From NCBI RefSeq assembly GCF_003268775.1, contig NZ_QLSU01000001.1, positions 434,001 to 498,000 of the forward strand: a DNA stretch of 64,000 nt, written 5' to 3'. Position numbers and translations under genes: made by a program. Positions 36,511 through 44,985 of the stretch are shown here, in pieces; position 1 is the stretch's first letter, and each line of letters opens with the position of its first letter. The stretch comes from Paraburkholderia unamae. GTDB taxonomy: Bacteria > Pseudomonadota > Gammaproteobacteria > Burkholderiales > Burkholderiaceae. The notes under the pieces were generated by a model. It saw only the letters and a list, made by a program, of their open reading frames with translations. It was not told where the DNA came from and did not search any database.

Positions 36511-37667
36511 TCGAGCGGTCGAGCGGACACCCCGATGTCGTCGTGATCGGCGCGGGCATCGTGGGCGCGGCGTGCGCCCACGAACTCGCCGCGCAAGGCC
36601 TCGACGTGCTCGTGATCGAGCGCGCGGGCGTGGGTGCGGGCGTAACGGCTGCGGGCATGGGTCATCTCGTCGTGATGGACGACACGCCCGAAGAATTCGC
36701 ACTGAGCGCGTGGTCGCGCATGCTGTGGCACGAGCTTGCGCCGCGCCTCGATGCGCGCCATGCGTTCGTGCGTTGCGGCACGCTCTGGGTCGCCGCCGAC
36801 GAGGAGGAGCAAACGCTCGCGCAAACACGACAGCAAGCGCTGCAACGCCAGGGCATCACCTGCTCGATGCTGGACACGCAACAACTGCGCGAAGCGGAGC
36901 CCGGCCTGCGCGAGGGACTGGTGGGCGGCATGATCGTCGACGACGACGCCGTGGTCTACGCGCCCGCCGTTTCTGCATGGCTGCTCGAACAACCGGTGAG
37001 CGGCCGCATCGTTTGCCGCACGCAAACGCAGGTCACGCAGATCGACCGCGCGGGCGTGCATCTCGCCAACGGCGAAACGATCGCCACGGGCGCGGTGCTG
37101 GTGGCGAACGGTCTTCAGGCGCTCGACCTCATGCCGCGCTTGCCGCTACAGGCAAAAAAAGGCCATTTGCTCATTACCGACCGCTACCCCGGCACGATCC
37201 GCCATCAGATTCTCGAACTCGGCTATATCAAGAGCGCGCACAACGCGAGCGGCACCTCGGTCGCGTTCAACGTGCAGCCGCGCCCGACCGGGCAATTGCT
37301 GATCGGCTCGTCGCGCCAGTTCGACAGCACCGATCCCGCAATCGAACCAGCCATTCTCGCGCGCATGCTGCAACGCGCCGCCGAATATCTGCCGCAACTG
37401 CCCGCGCTCAACGCCATTCGCGCGTGGACGGGCTTTCGCCCGGCATCGAGCGACGGCATGCCGCTGATCGGCCCCGCCGCTGCGTTCGCCGCGCCCCAGA
37501 GCCATCCGTCCACGTGGCTCGCCACCGGCCACGAAGGCCTGGGCGTGACCACCGCGCTCGGCACGGCGAAACTGATCGCCGCGCAAATGCTCGGCCACGC
37601 CGCCGCGATCGATGCGACGCCGTATCTCCCCGCCCGCTTTGCCGCTCAGGGAACCGCACATGGCTGA
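36507..37667 (+). CDS. FAD-dependent oxidase subunit of D-hydroxyproline dehydrogenase
   Basis: A 386-residue DAO-type flavoprotein. The FAD site is [18 protein letters not shown], and the C-terminal [16 protein letters not shown] with [18 protein letters not shown] is typical. With the two next genes it forms a multi-subunit D-hydroxyproline dehydrogenase that oxidises cis-4-hydroxy-D-proline to a pyrroline. The GTG start overlaps the epimerase stop; the 3' end overlaps the ferredoxin-like gene by 8 bases. Confidence 0.9.
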   Translation: MIERSSGHPDVVVIGAGIVGAACAHELAAQGLDVLVIERAGVGAGVTAAGMGHLVVMDDTPEEFALSAWSRMLWHELAPRLDARHAFVRCGTLWVAADEEEQTLAQTRQQALQRQGITCSMLDTQQLREAEPGLREGLVGGMIVDDDAVVYAPAVSAWLLEQPVSGRIVCRTQTQVTQIDRAGVHLANGETIATGAVLVANGLQALDLMPRLPLQAKKGHLLITDRYPGTIRHQILELGYIKSAHNASGTSVAFNVQPRPTGQLLIGSSRQFDSTDPAIEPAILARMLQRAAEYLPQLPALNAIRAWTGFRPASSDGMPLIGPAAAFAAPQSHPSTWLATGHEGLGVTTALGTAKLIAAQMLGHAAAIDATPYLPARFAAQGTAHG

Positions 37668-37932
37668 ACTCGTAACGTTGAGCGTCGATGGACGCAGCGT
37701 GAGCGTTGCGGCGGGCACGTCGGTGGCGGCCGCCATCGCGGTCGCGGCGCTCGCGCAGCACGCGCCGCTCGTCACGCGCCGCTCCGTGAGCGGCGCGCTG
37801 CGCGGGCCGTTGTGCGGCATGGGTATTTGCCAGGAATGCCGCGTCACCATCGACGGCACGCCGTATCGGCTCGCGTGCCAGTCGGTCTGCGCCGAAGGCA
37901 TGCACATCGTCACCGGAAATACGGCGCCATGA
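37660..37932 (+). CDS. (2Fe-2S)-binding subunit of D-hydroxyproline dehydrogenase
   Basis: A 90-residue plant-ferredoxin-like protein. Cysteines lie in LCGMGICQECRVTI and LACQS (C-x4-C-x2-C then C), as in small subunits of hydroxyproline and sarcosine-type oxidases. It likely moves electrons between the two flavin subunits. Both ends overlap neighbouring genes (8 bases before, 4 after), so the three are translated together. Confidence 0.9.
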   Translation: MAELVTLSVDGRSVSVAAGTSVAAAIAVAALAQHAPLVTRRSVSGALRGPLCGMGICQECRVTIDGTPYRLACQSVCAEGMHIVTGNTAP

Positions 37933-39197
37933 ATTTCGACATCCTGATCATTGGCGCGGGGCCCGCCGGACTGAGCGCGGCGCACACCGCCGCGCAAGCC
38001 GGTGCGAGCGTTGGCGTCATCGACGACAATCCGCTGCCCGGCGGCCAGATCTGGCGTCAGGGGCCCGAGCATCGCGCGAGCGGCGCCGCGCGCGCCTTGC
38101 TCGACGCGCTAAAGGCGCGCCCCAACGTCACGCTGCTCAGCGGCACCCGTTTCGTGCAGGCGCTGCCGGGCCGCCAACTGCTCGCCGAAAGCGCCGACCG
38201 TGCGCTCGTGCTCGCGTATGGCAAGCTCATCGTCGCCTCGGGCGCGCGTGAGCGCTTCCTGCCCTACCCCGGCTGGACCTTGCCCGGCGTCACCGGCGCG
38301 GGCGGCTTGCAGGCGCTCATCAAAGGCGGCATGCCCGTGCGCGGCGAGCGCATCGTGATCGCGGGCAGCGGGCCGCTGCTATGGGCCGCCGCGCTCACGG
38401 CGCACCAGCACGGCGCGTCCATCGCCGCAATCGTCGAGCAGGCGCCGCCGCACGCCGTGCGCCGCTTCGCGACGGGCCTCGTGCACACGCCCGCGAAACT
38501 CGCGCAGGCGCTGCGCATGCGCTTCGACCTGCGCGCCACGCCTTACTGGTGCGGCGCGCACGTTGCCGAAGCGCTCGGCACATCGCGCATCACGCAGGTC
38601 CGCGTTCGGCGCGGCGAAGCGGAAATGCGCGTCGATTGCGACCGGCTCGCGTGCGCCTATGGTCTCGTACCGAATACGGGCATCGGCGCGGCGCTCGGTT
38701 GCGCACTGCAAACGCATGCGGGCTCGCCCGCCATCGCCGTGAACGAATGGCAGCGGACCTCCGTTGACGATATCCACGCGGCCGGCGAATGCACGGGCGT
38801 GGGCGGCATGGAACTCGCGGCTGTGGAGGGGCGCATTGCGGCACACGCCGCGCTCGGCGACGCCGACGGCGCGCGCCGGTTGTTCGCCGTGCGCGAACGT
38901 TACCGCCGCTTTGCGGCGCGCCTGCACGAAGCGTTCGAACTCGCGCCCGCGCTGCGCACGCTCGCGCGGGCCGACACCGTATTCTGCCGTTGCGAGGACG
39001 TCGCTTTCGGCGACGTCGCGCACCATGCCTCCTGGCGCGACGCCAAGCTGCAAACGCGCTGCGGCATGGGGCCCTGCCAGGGCAAGATTTGCGGCGAGGC
39101 GGCGGCTTTCTGCTTCGGCTGGCCGCAAAACGGCCAGCGCCCGCCGTTTTCGCCCGCGCGCATCGACACCTTGCTGCACGCCCAGACCGGGGCATAG
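37929..39197 (+). CDS. NAD(P)/FAD oxidoreductase subunit with C-terminal BFD-like cluster site
   Basis: A 422-residue flavoprotein related to sarcosine-oxidase-alpha and HcnB-like subunits. The first Rossmann motif is LIIGAGPAGLSAA, the second GERIVIAGSGPLLWAAA. Near the C-terminus VFCRCEDVAF and RCGMGPCQGKICG give four cysteines for a BFD-type [2Fe-2S] cluster. With the two preceding genes it completes a three-subunit D-hydroxyproline dehydrogenase. It starts by a 4-base ATGA overlap. Confidence 0.9.
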   Translation: MNFDILIIGAGPAGLSAAHTAAQAGASVGVIDDNPLPGGQIWRQGPEHRASGAARALLDALKARPNVTLLSGTRFVQALPGRQLLAESADRALVLAYGKLIVASGARERFLPYPGWTLPGVTGAGGLQALIKGGMPVRGERIVIAGSGPLLWAAALTAHQHGASIAAIVEQAPPHAVRRFATGLVHTPAKLAQALRMRFDLRATPYWCGAHVAEALGTSRITQVRVRRGEAEMRVDCDRLACAYGLVPNTGIGAALGCALQTHAGSPAIAVNEWQRTSVDDIHAAGECTGVGGMELAAVEGRIAAHAALGDADGARRLFAVRERYRRFAARLHEAFELAPALRTLARADTVFCRCEDVAFGDVAHHASWRDAKLQTRCGMGPCQGKICGEAAAFCFGWPQNGQRPPFSPARIDTLLHAQTGA

Positions 39198-39285
39198 CGC
39201 GGCACGGGTTATTGATCGCGGATGCGCCAGCGCGCGCGAGACGGCACAATAGCGGTTTCCCGTCTATCGCTCCGCGCGCTTCGCG

Positions 39286-40068
39286 ATGCCCGAACTGGTC
39301 CTGCCCGCCACCCTCGAAAACGCCACGTTTGCGCAGATGGTCGCGCATTTCGCCATGCTCGAACCGCTGTTCGACGCCATGCCGGACGTGGTGTTCTTCG
39401 TGAAGGATCACGAAGCGCGCTACGTGATCGCGAACACCACGCTCGCCGCGCGCTGCGGTTTCAAGGACAAGCGCGCCCTCGTCGGCAAGACGGCCGAACA
39501 GGTGTTTCCCTCGCGCTTCGGGCACAGCTACACCGCACAGGACCAGGCCGTCGTGCGGCTCGACAGCCGCCTCATCGATCAACTCGAACTGCATCTATAT
39601 CCCGGGCGGCATCCGGGCTGGTGCCTCACATCCAAGGTGCCGCTGCACGACACGCAGGGCCGCGTGCTGGGCGTGGCCGGCATTTCGCGCGACTTGCAGG
39701 CCGCCGAAGGCACGCATCCCGCCTATCAGCGGCTCGCGGTCGCGGCGAAGTACATCCAGGACAACTATGCGCAACCGCTCAAGCTCGCGCACCTGGCCAA
39801 ACTCATCAACATGTCGGTCGCGCAGATCGAGCGTTACTTCCACAAGATCTTTCACCTCACGCCGCGCCAGATGCTGCTGAAAACACGGCTCGACGCGGCC
39901 TCCGTGCTGCTCGCGAGCGACCTGAGCATCACCGACATCGCCACGCAATGCGGCTATAACGATCACAGCGCGTTCACGCGGCAATTCAAGGCCACGGTGG
40001 GCATCACCCCGAGCCAGTACCGCGCGCTGCTGCAAGCGCCCGAGGGCGGCGCAACGCCGCGCGGCTGA
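39286..40068 (+). CDS. PAS-AraC transcriptional regulator of the hydroxyproline genes
   Basis: A 260-residue regulator with an N-terminal PAS-like sensor (FDAMPDVVFFVKDHEARYVI, residues ~29-120) and a C-terminal AraC DNA-binding domain (LAHLAKLINMSVAQIERYFH, then ITDIATQCGYNDHSAFTRQF). The PAS domain in place of the usual AraC cupin is less common. It follows the dehydrogenase by 88 bases and precedes the deaminase by 169. Hydroxyproline or a pyrroline intermediate is the likely signal, by context only. Confidence 0.88.
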   Translation: MPELVLPATLENATFAQMVAHFAMLEPLFDAMPDVVFFVKDHEARYVIANTTLAARCGFKDKRALVGKTAEQVFPSRFGHSYTAQDQAVVRLDSRLIDQLELHLYPGRHPGWCLTSKVPLHDTQGRVLGVAGISRDLQAAEGTHPAYQRLAVAAKYIQDNYAQPLKLAHLAKLINMSVAQIERYFHKIFHLTPRQMLLKTRLDAASVLLASDLSITDIATQCGYNDHSAFTRQFKATVGITPSQYRALLQAPEGGATPRG

Positions 40069-40237
40069 GCTTTCCGGCGATTTTCCCAGGGTTCACCCTG
40101 GGCCGCGCGAGACTATGCAGATTTCGTCTCTTTGAGGTGCGAAAGCCCTCAAGCGCCGGACGATTTGGACAGCGATACTCCACTCATATTCAACAGGTAC
40201 CGGCGCGAGCCGCTACGTATTCAAGGAGTGAGTCACA

Positions 40238-41152
40238 GTGAGCGCTATCCAGTGGAGCGGGGTGTTTCCCGCCGTCAGCACCCAGTTCAAGGCGGACTTC
40301 TCGGTTGATATCGACGCCACGCACCGGGTGGTGAGCAATCTCGTCAAGGACGGCGTGTCGGGCCTCGTGGTGTGCGGCACCGTCGGCGAGAACACTTCGC
40401 TCGCGACGAACGAAAAGCTTGCCGTGATCGAGGCCGCGCGCGACGCCGCCGGTGGCAAGGTGCCCGTGATCGCCGGTATTGCCGAATTCACCACCGAGTT
40501 CGCGCGTCAGACCGTGAAGGAAGCGGCGCGCGTGGGCGTGGACGGCGTGATGGTCATGCCCGCCCTCGTGTATTCGTCGAAGCCGCACGAAACGGCCGCG
40601 CATTTCCGCGCCGTGGCTTCGAGCACCGACGTGCCGGTGATGGTCTACAACAACCCGCCGATCTACAAGAACGACGTGACGCCCGATATCCTGATCGCTC
40701 TTCAGGATTGCGAAAATATCGTCTGCTTCAAGGACTCCTCGGGCGACACGCGCCGCTTCATCGACCTGCGCAACGCCGTGGGCGACCGCTTCGTGCTGTT
40801 CGCGGGCCTTGACGACGTGGTGGTCGAAAGCGTGGCCGTGGGCGCGCAGGGCTGGGTCTCGGGCATGTCGAACGTGTTCCCGAAGGAAGGCGAAACGCTC
40901 TTCCGCCTCGCGAAGCAAAAGCGTTTCGACGAAGCGCTCGCGCTGTATCGCTGGTTCATGCCGCTCCTGCACCTCGACGCGCGCCCCGACCTCGTGCAGT
41001 GCATCAAGCTGTGCGAGGAGCTCGTCGGCCGCGGCAGCGCGATCACGCGCCCGCCGCGCCTCGCGCTCGAAGGCGAAGCGCTCGCGCACGTGAAGGCCGT
41101 GGTCGAAAAGGCGCTCGCCACGCGCCCCGCGCTGCCGGACGTGGGCCTCTAA
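40238..41152 (+). CDS. DapA-family lyase, probably pyrroline-4-hydroxy-2-carboxylate deaminase
   Basis: A 304-residue class I aldolase-fold protein. Schiff-base Lys165 (CFKDSSGD) and Tyr137 (YNNPPIY) are present, and VCGTVGENTSL forms the first loop. In hydroxyproline loci this family removes ammonia from 1-pyrroline-4-hydroxy-2-carboxylate, giving alpha-ketoglutarate semialdehyde. The GTG at 40238 follows AAGGAG at about 10 bases. A terminator at 41175 separates it from the next gene. True dihydrodipicolinate synthase is less likely in this setting. Confidence 0.88.
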   Translation: MSAIQWSGVFPAVSTQFKADFSVDIDATHRVVSNLVKDGVSGLVVCGTVGENTSLATNEKLAVIEAARDAAGGKVPVIAGIAEFTTEFARQTVKEAARVGVDGVMVMPALVYSSKPHETAAHFRAVASSTDVPVMVYNNPPIYKNDVTPDILIALQDCENIVCFKDSSGDTRRFIDLRNAVGDRFVLFAGLDDVVVESVAVGAQGWVSGMSNVFPKEGETLFRLAKQKRFDEALALYRWFMPLLHLDARPDLVQCIKLCEELVGRGSAITRPPRLALEGEALAHVKAVVEKALATRPALPDVGL

Positions 41153-41174
41153 GCCCAACGCATTGCACCACGCG

Positions 41175-41207
41175 AAACCGGGCCGCCAGGGCCCGGTTTG
41201 TTTTTTT
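41175..41207 (+). terminator. Terminator after the deaminase gene
   Basis: AAACCGGGCC (41175-41184) pairs with GGCCCGGTTT (41190-41199), followed by G and seven T residues. It lies between two genes of the hydroxyproline set, so they are probably transcribed separately or by read-through. Confidence 0.93.
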
Positions 41208-41237
41208 GCAGGCCACGCGATATCGACACCCACCACC

Positions 41238-42260
41238 ATGACTGACACGTCCACGCACGTCGTTCTCACGCTCGACGAAGTCTTCGCGCTCGCGCGCAAC
41301 GTGCTGCTGCGGCACGGCATGTCCGAAGCGCATGCCGCGGCCATCGCGCGCGTCATCACCCAGGGCCAGCGCGACGAATGCCACTCGCACGGCATCTACC
41401 GCCTGCTCGTTTGCGCGCGCTCGCTCAAGAGCGGCAAGGTCGACGCGCGCGCCGAACCCACGCTACGCGACATCGCGCCCGGCGTGCTGGCCGTCGACGC
41501 GCACTACGGCTTCTCCCTGCTCGCCTTCGAAACCGGCCTGCCCGTGCTCGCACAGAAGGCGCGCAGCCAGGGCATAGCGGCGATGGCGATCAACCGCTGC
41601 TTCCACTTCTCCGCGCTCTGGCCGGAAGTCGAAGCCATCGCCGCGCACGGACTCGTGGGCCTCGCGATGAACCCGAGCCATAGCTGGGTCGCGCCCGCGG
41701 GCGGCACGCGCGGCGTGTTCGGCACGAATCCGCTGGCGTTCGCGTGGCCGCGCGAAGGCGGCCTGCCGTTCGTGTTCGACTTCGCGACCAGCGCGATCGC
41801 GCGCGGCGACATCGAGCTGCACGCGCGCGAGGGCAAGTCCATTCCGCCGCACTGGGCGCTCGACAGCGAAGGCCAGCCGACCACCGACGCGCGCGCCGCG
41901 CTGGAAGGCGCGATGCAGACATTCGGCGGCCACAAGGGTTCGGCGCTCGCGGCCATGATCGAGTTGCTCGCGGGCGCGTTGATCGGCGACCTCACGAGCA
42001 TGGAGTCGCAAACGTTCGACGGCGGCTCGGGCGCGAGCCCCTGTCACGGCGAACTCGTCATCGCCATCGACCCGCACCGCTTTGGCGGCGACGGTCATGC
42101 GGCCGGTCAGGCGCGCGCCGAGCAACTGTTCGACGCCATCACGGCGCAAGGCGCGCGCCTGCCGTCGCAGCGCCGCTTCGAGGCACGCGAGCGCAGCGAA
42201 CGCGAAGGCGTGAAGGTGCCGCGCGCGCTCTACGACGACGTGCTGAAATTGCTCGACTGA
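41238..42260 (+). CDS. Ldh2-family dehydrogenase, probable pyrroline-2-carboxylate reductase
   Basis: A 340-residue NAD(P)-dependent enzyme of the malate/lactate dehydrogenase (Ldh2/YbiC) family. The signature is the histidine motif QRDECHSHGIYR, with NPLAFAWPREGGLPFVFDFA and GGHKGSALAAMIELLAG further on. Family members near hydroxyproline and D-proline genes reduce 1-pyrroline-2-carboxylate to L-proline. No ribosome site is visible before ATG 41238, and a terminator lies upstream, so expression may start locally. Confidence 0.85.
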   Translation: MTDTSTHVVLTLDEVFALARNVLLRHGMSEAHAAAIARVITQGQRDECHSHGIYRLLVCARSLKSGKVDARAEPTLRDIAPGVLAVDAHYGFSLLAFETGLPVLAQKARSQGIAAMAINRCFHFSALWPEVEAIAAHGLVGLAMNPSHSWVAPAGGTRGVFGTNPLAFAWPREGGLPFVFDFATSAIARGDIELHAREGKSIPPHWALDSEGQPTTDARAALEGAMQTFGGHKGSALAAMIELLAGALIGDLTSMESQTFDGGSGASPCHGELVIAIDPHRFGGDGHAAGQARAEQLFDAITAQGARLPSQRRFEARERSEREGVKVPRALYDDVLKLLD

Positions 42261-42348
42261 AGCCGGTGCGACGTCGCCACATTACGCTCGCGCAGCGCAC
42301 TGACCCCGCGCAAATGCGAAGTCAATGCCCAACACGCGCGAGCGTGAC

Positions 42349-42370
42349 TTAAGCGTTACCTAAGGGTTAC
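42349..42370 (+). promoter_or_regulatory. 11-base direct repeats, likely response-regulator site before the efflux operon
   Basis: TTAAGCGTTAC (42349-42359) is followed directly by CTAAGGGTTAC (42360-42370), 9 of 11 identical. An 11-base period is typical of OmpR/PhoB-family binding. A similar pair of repeats precedes the response regulator at 48061. Confidence 0.6.
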
Positions 42371-42460
42371 CCCTGCACAATCCGCGGCATTCAACCTGGC
42401 GTATGCATACCCTGCGCCGTGTGTTTCCGCCACGCTTTTTGCCTTGTGCCAGGAGTCCCC

Positions 42461-43897
42461 TTGCCCCGCCTGCTGCCCTGCCCGCCGGCGCGCGCGCGCG
42501 GCGTTGCGCTGGCCGCCGCCTGCGCCGTCTGTTTCGCCGCGACGCTCACCGGCTGCACCACGTATCGCGCGCAACCGTTGGCCTCGCACGCATCGTTGAT
42601 CGACGCGAATGCGCTCGCGCGCGTGCAGATCGATCCCGCGACCATGCCGCTGCCCGAGCTGGCCGCGCACCGCTTCGACCCGGCAAACGGCTTCGACATC
42701 GAAGACGTCGCCATGCTCGCGGTCGCGAACAATCCCGACCTCAGGCTCGCACGCGACGATCTCGGCATCGCGCAGGCCCAGGCCTATTCGGCGGGCTTGC
42801 TGCCGGACCCGCAGGTCGCCATTTCCAGCGACTATCCGGGCCAGCTCGGCCTGTCTCGCGCATTCAGCTACGGCTTGAGCATGGACGTGATGGCGCTCGT
42901 CACGCGCAGCGCCAACTTGCATTCGGCCGAAGCCACCGTGCACAAAACCGATCTCGGCCTGCTCTGGCAAGAGTGGCAGGTCGTGGCGCAAGCGCGCCAG
43001 TTGTTCGTCAAGGCGCGCTATCAGGACGCCGTGCTGCCGCTGCTTGCGCAGCAGGAAGAACTGGCGCGCATGCGCCATGAGCGTACCGAGCGTGCCGCAC
43101 AAGCCCACAACGTGACCGCGGATGTCGTTGCAGGCACACTCGTCTCGCTGCAAGACGCGCGCAAGCAATACGCGGACATGCAACTGGCGCGCGAGCAAAC
43201 CCGCCACGACCTGAACGCGCTGCTCGGCCTCGCGCCCGATGTCGAACTGCCGCTCGTGGGACCGGATGCGCTTGATGCACTCGATACGATCGCACCGACG
43301 CCCGATGCGACCGTCGATGCGGCCATGGCCGCGCTGCCCGCGCGCCGCCCCGACCTGCTCGCGCTGAAGGCGGGTTACGAAGCGCAGGAAGCGAAGTATC
43401 GCGCGGCGATCCTCAACCAGTTTCCCAGTCTTTCCGTGGGCTTCGTGCGTGCGCGCGATACTTCGGAGATCTACACGAGCGGCTTCCAGATCAGCCTGAG
43501 CCTGCCCATCTTCAATCGCAATCGCGGCAACATCGCGATCGAGCAGGCCACGCGCACGCGCCTCGCGGACGAATACCAGACGCGTCTGAACGCCGCCGTG
43601 GCCGACACGGCGCACCTGCGCGCAAACGGCGCGATCATCGCCCGCCAGCTTGCCGACGCCGAGGCCTCGCTGCCGCCCTTGCAGCGCAGCGCGGAGCGTG
43701 CCCACGACGCCTACACGGCGCGCAGCATCACGCTCGGCCAGTACACGGACGCGCAGTCTGCCGCGCTCGCGCGCGCAATCGACGTCGCCACGCTGCGCGA
43801 GTCGCTTGCGGAACAGCGTGTCGGGCTGCAAGCCCTGCTCGGCAGCGCGATTCCGGACCCTGCCTCCGCCCCGACGCTCCCCATCGCCAACCGTTGA
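42461..43897 (+). CDS. TolC-family outer-membrane lipoprotein of an efflux system
   Basis: A 478-residue outer-membrane factor. The signal peptide ends in the lipobox LTGC with Cys32, so it is a lipoprotein. Two outer-membrane efflux repeats of long coiled helices follow (NNPDLRLARDDLGIAQAQAY near residue 90, and PARRPDLLALKAGYEAQEAK), with FQISLSLPIFNRNRG typical of the beta-barrel strand. The TTG at 42461 is chosen because AGGAG lies 6 bases upstream; a GTG at 42419 would add 14 residues without a ribosome site. It is first in an OMF-MFP-RND operon. Confidence 0.88.
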   Translation: MPRLLPCPPARARGVALAAACAVCFAATLTGCTTYRAQPLASHASLIDANALARVQIDPATMPLPELAAHRFDPANGFDIEDVAMLAVANNPDLRLARDDLGIAQAQAYSAGLLPDPQVAISSDYPGQLGLSRAFSYGLSMDVMALVTRSANLHSAEATVHKTDLGLLWQEWQVVAQARQLFVKARYQDAVLPLLAQQEELARMRHERTERAAQAHNVTADVVAGTLVSLQDARKQYADMQLAREQTRHDLNALLGLAPDVELPLVGPDALDALDTIAPTPDATVDAAMAALPARRPDLLALKAGYEAQEAKYRAAILNQFPSLSVGFVRARDTSEIYTSGFQISLSLPIFNRNRGNIAIEQATRTRLADEYQTRLNAAVADTAHLRANGAIIARQLADAEASLPPLQRSAERAHDAYTARSITLGQYTDAQSAALARAIDVATLRESLAEQRVGLQALLGSAIPDPASAPTLPIANR

Positions 43898-43902
43898 CCT
43901 CC

Positions 43903-44985
43903 ATGCCAAGACGACCGCTCCTTCTTCGCGCCGCCGCGCTCCTCGCCGCCGTGGCCACGACGCTTTCGCCCGCGCTCGCTGACGAGCCCGTCTCCGTCTC
44001 CGTCGCCGTCGTCGTCGCGCCCGTGGCGCGCAAGCCCATCGCACAGCAAATCGAGGCCTATGGCGTGGTGAGCGCCGCTGCCGCGAATATCACCACGTTG
44101 AGCCTGCCCTACACGGCGCGCGTGATGCGCGTGCTCGCGCAACCGGGGCAAAGCGTTGCGCGCGGCGCGCCGCTTTTCGTGGTCGAGGCCGACGCCGGCG
44201 CCGTCATTGCATTGAGCCAGGCGCAAAGCGAGGCGACCTTCGCGCGCGGCGAACTGGATCGCACCGAGGCGCTCTACCGCGACGGTCTCGCCACGCAATC
44301 GCAGTTGGCGACGGCGCGCAAGGCACTCGACGATGCGCGCGCGGCGCTTGCCGCGCAAACCCGCTCGGGCGTGACGCAGGGAAGCAAAACACTTGTTGCG
44401 CCCTCGGCCGGCGTGGTTTCGCAGATCTCCGCCGCCCAGGGCGACCAGGTGCAGGCCGGCGCCGCGCTCGCGCAATTCGTGCCCGCGAACGCCGGTGCGG
44501 GACGCGCGGCGAACGTCTCGCTCGGCGTGGAACCCGCGGACGCGCTGACGATACACGCAGGCGACCGCGTCGTGCTGCACGCCCTTTCCGCATCGCTCGG
44601 CAACGCGGGCGCGGCCGGCCAGATCGTGCTGGTCGGCGCCGCGATCGATGCGCAAAGCCAGCTCGTCAATGTCGGCGCGAGCGTGCCGTTCACGGGCGCG
44701 CCCTTCATGCCCGGCATGCACGTGCGCGCCGATATCGAAACGCGCCCCGGCAACTGGTGGAACGTGCCGCGCGCCGCCGTTCTACAGGACTCCAAAGGAC
44801 ACTATGTTTTCCAGGTGACGCCCGCAGGCAAGGCACACCGCGTGGCCGTGCAGATGGAAGTCGAACGCGACGGCTGGTACGGCGTGGACGGCGCGCTCGA
44901 CGCCTCGCGCCCGCTCGTGGTGAGTGGCAACTATGAGCTCGAAGAAGGCATGGCGGTGCGCATGACCAAAGGCGGCGCACAATGA
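43903..44985 (+). CDS. Periplasmic adaptor (membrane fusion protein) of RND efflux
   Basis: A 360-residue adaptor with a signal peptide (LLLRAAALLAAVATTLSPAL, then ADE). The lipoyl half-motifs YTARVMRVLAQPGQSVARGA and LVAPSAGVVSQISAAQGDQV flank a short coiled coil, as in the HlyD/AcrA family. It bridges the RND pump and the TolC-type channel. ATG 43903 lies 6 bases past the outer-membrane gene stop, and the pump gene overlaps its end by 4 bases. Confidence 0.9.
   Translation: MPRRPLLLRAAALLAAVATTLSPALADEPVSVSVAVVVAPVARKPIAQQIEAYGVVSAAAANITTLSLPYTARVMRVLAQPGQSVARGAPLFVVEADAGAVIALSQAQSEATFARGELDRTEALYRDGLATQSQLATARKALDDARAALAAQTRSGVTQGSKTLVAPSAGVVSQISAAQGDQVQAGAALAQFVPANAGAGRAANVSLGVEPADALTIHAGDRVVLHALSASLGNAGAAGQIVLVGAAIDAQSQLVNVGASVPFTGAPFMPGMHVRADIETRPGNWWNVPRAAVLQDSKGHYVFQVTPAGKAHRVAVQMEVERDGWYGVDGALDASRPLVVSGNYELEEGMAVRMTKGGAQ

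Noticed and set aside
34963..36828. Long antisense frame over TetR and epimerase genes
   Set aside because: Low-complexity arginine-rich translation; both sense genes have clear families.
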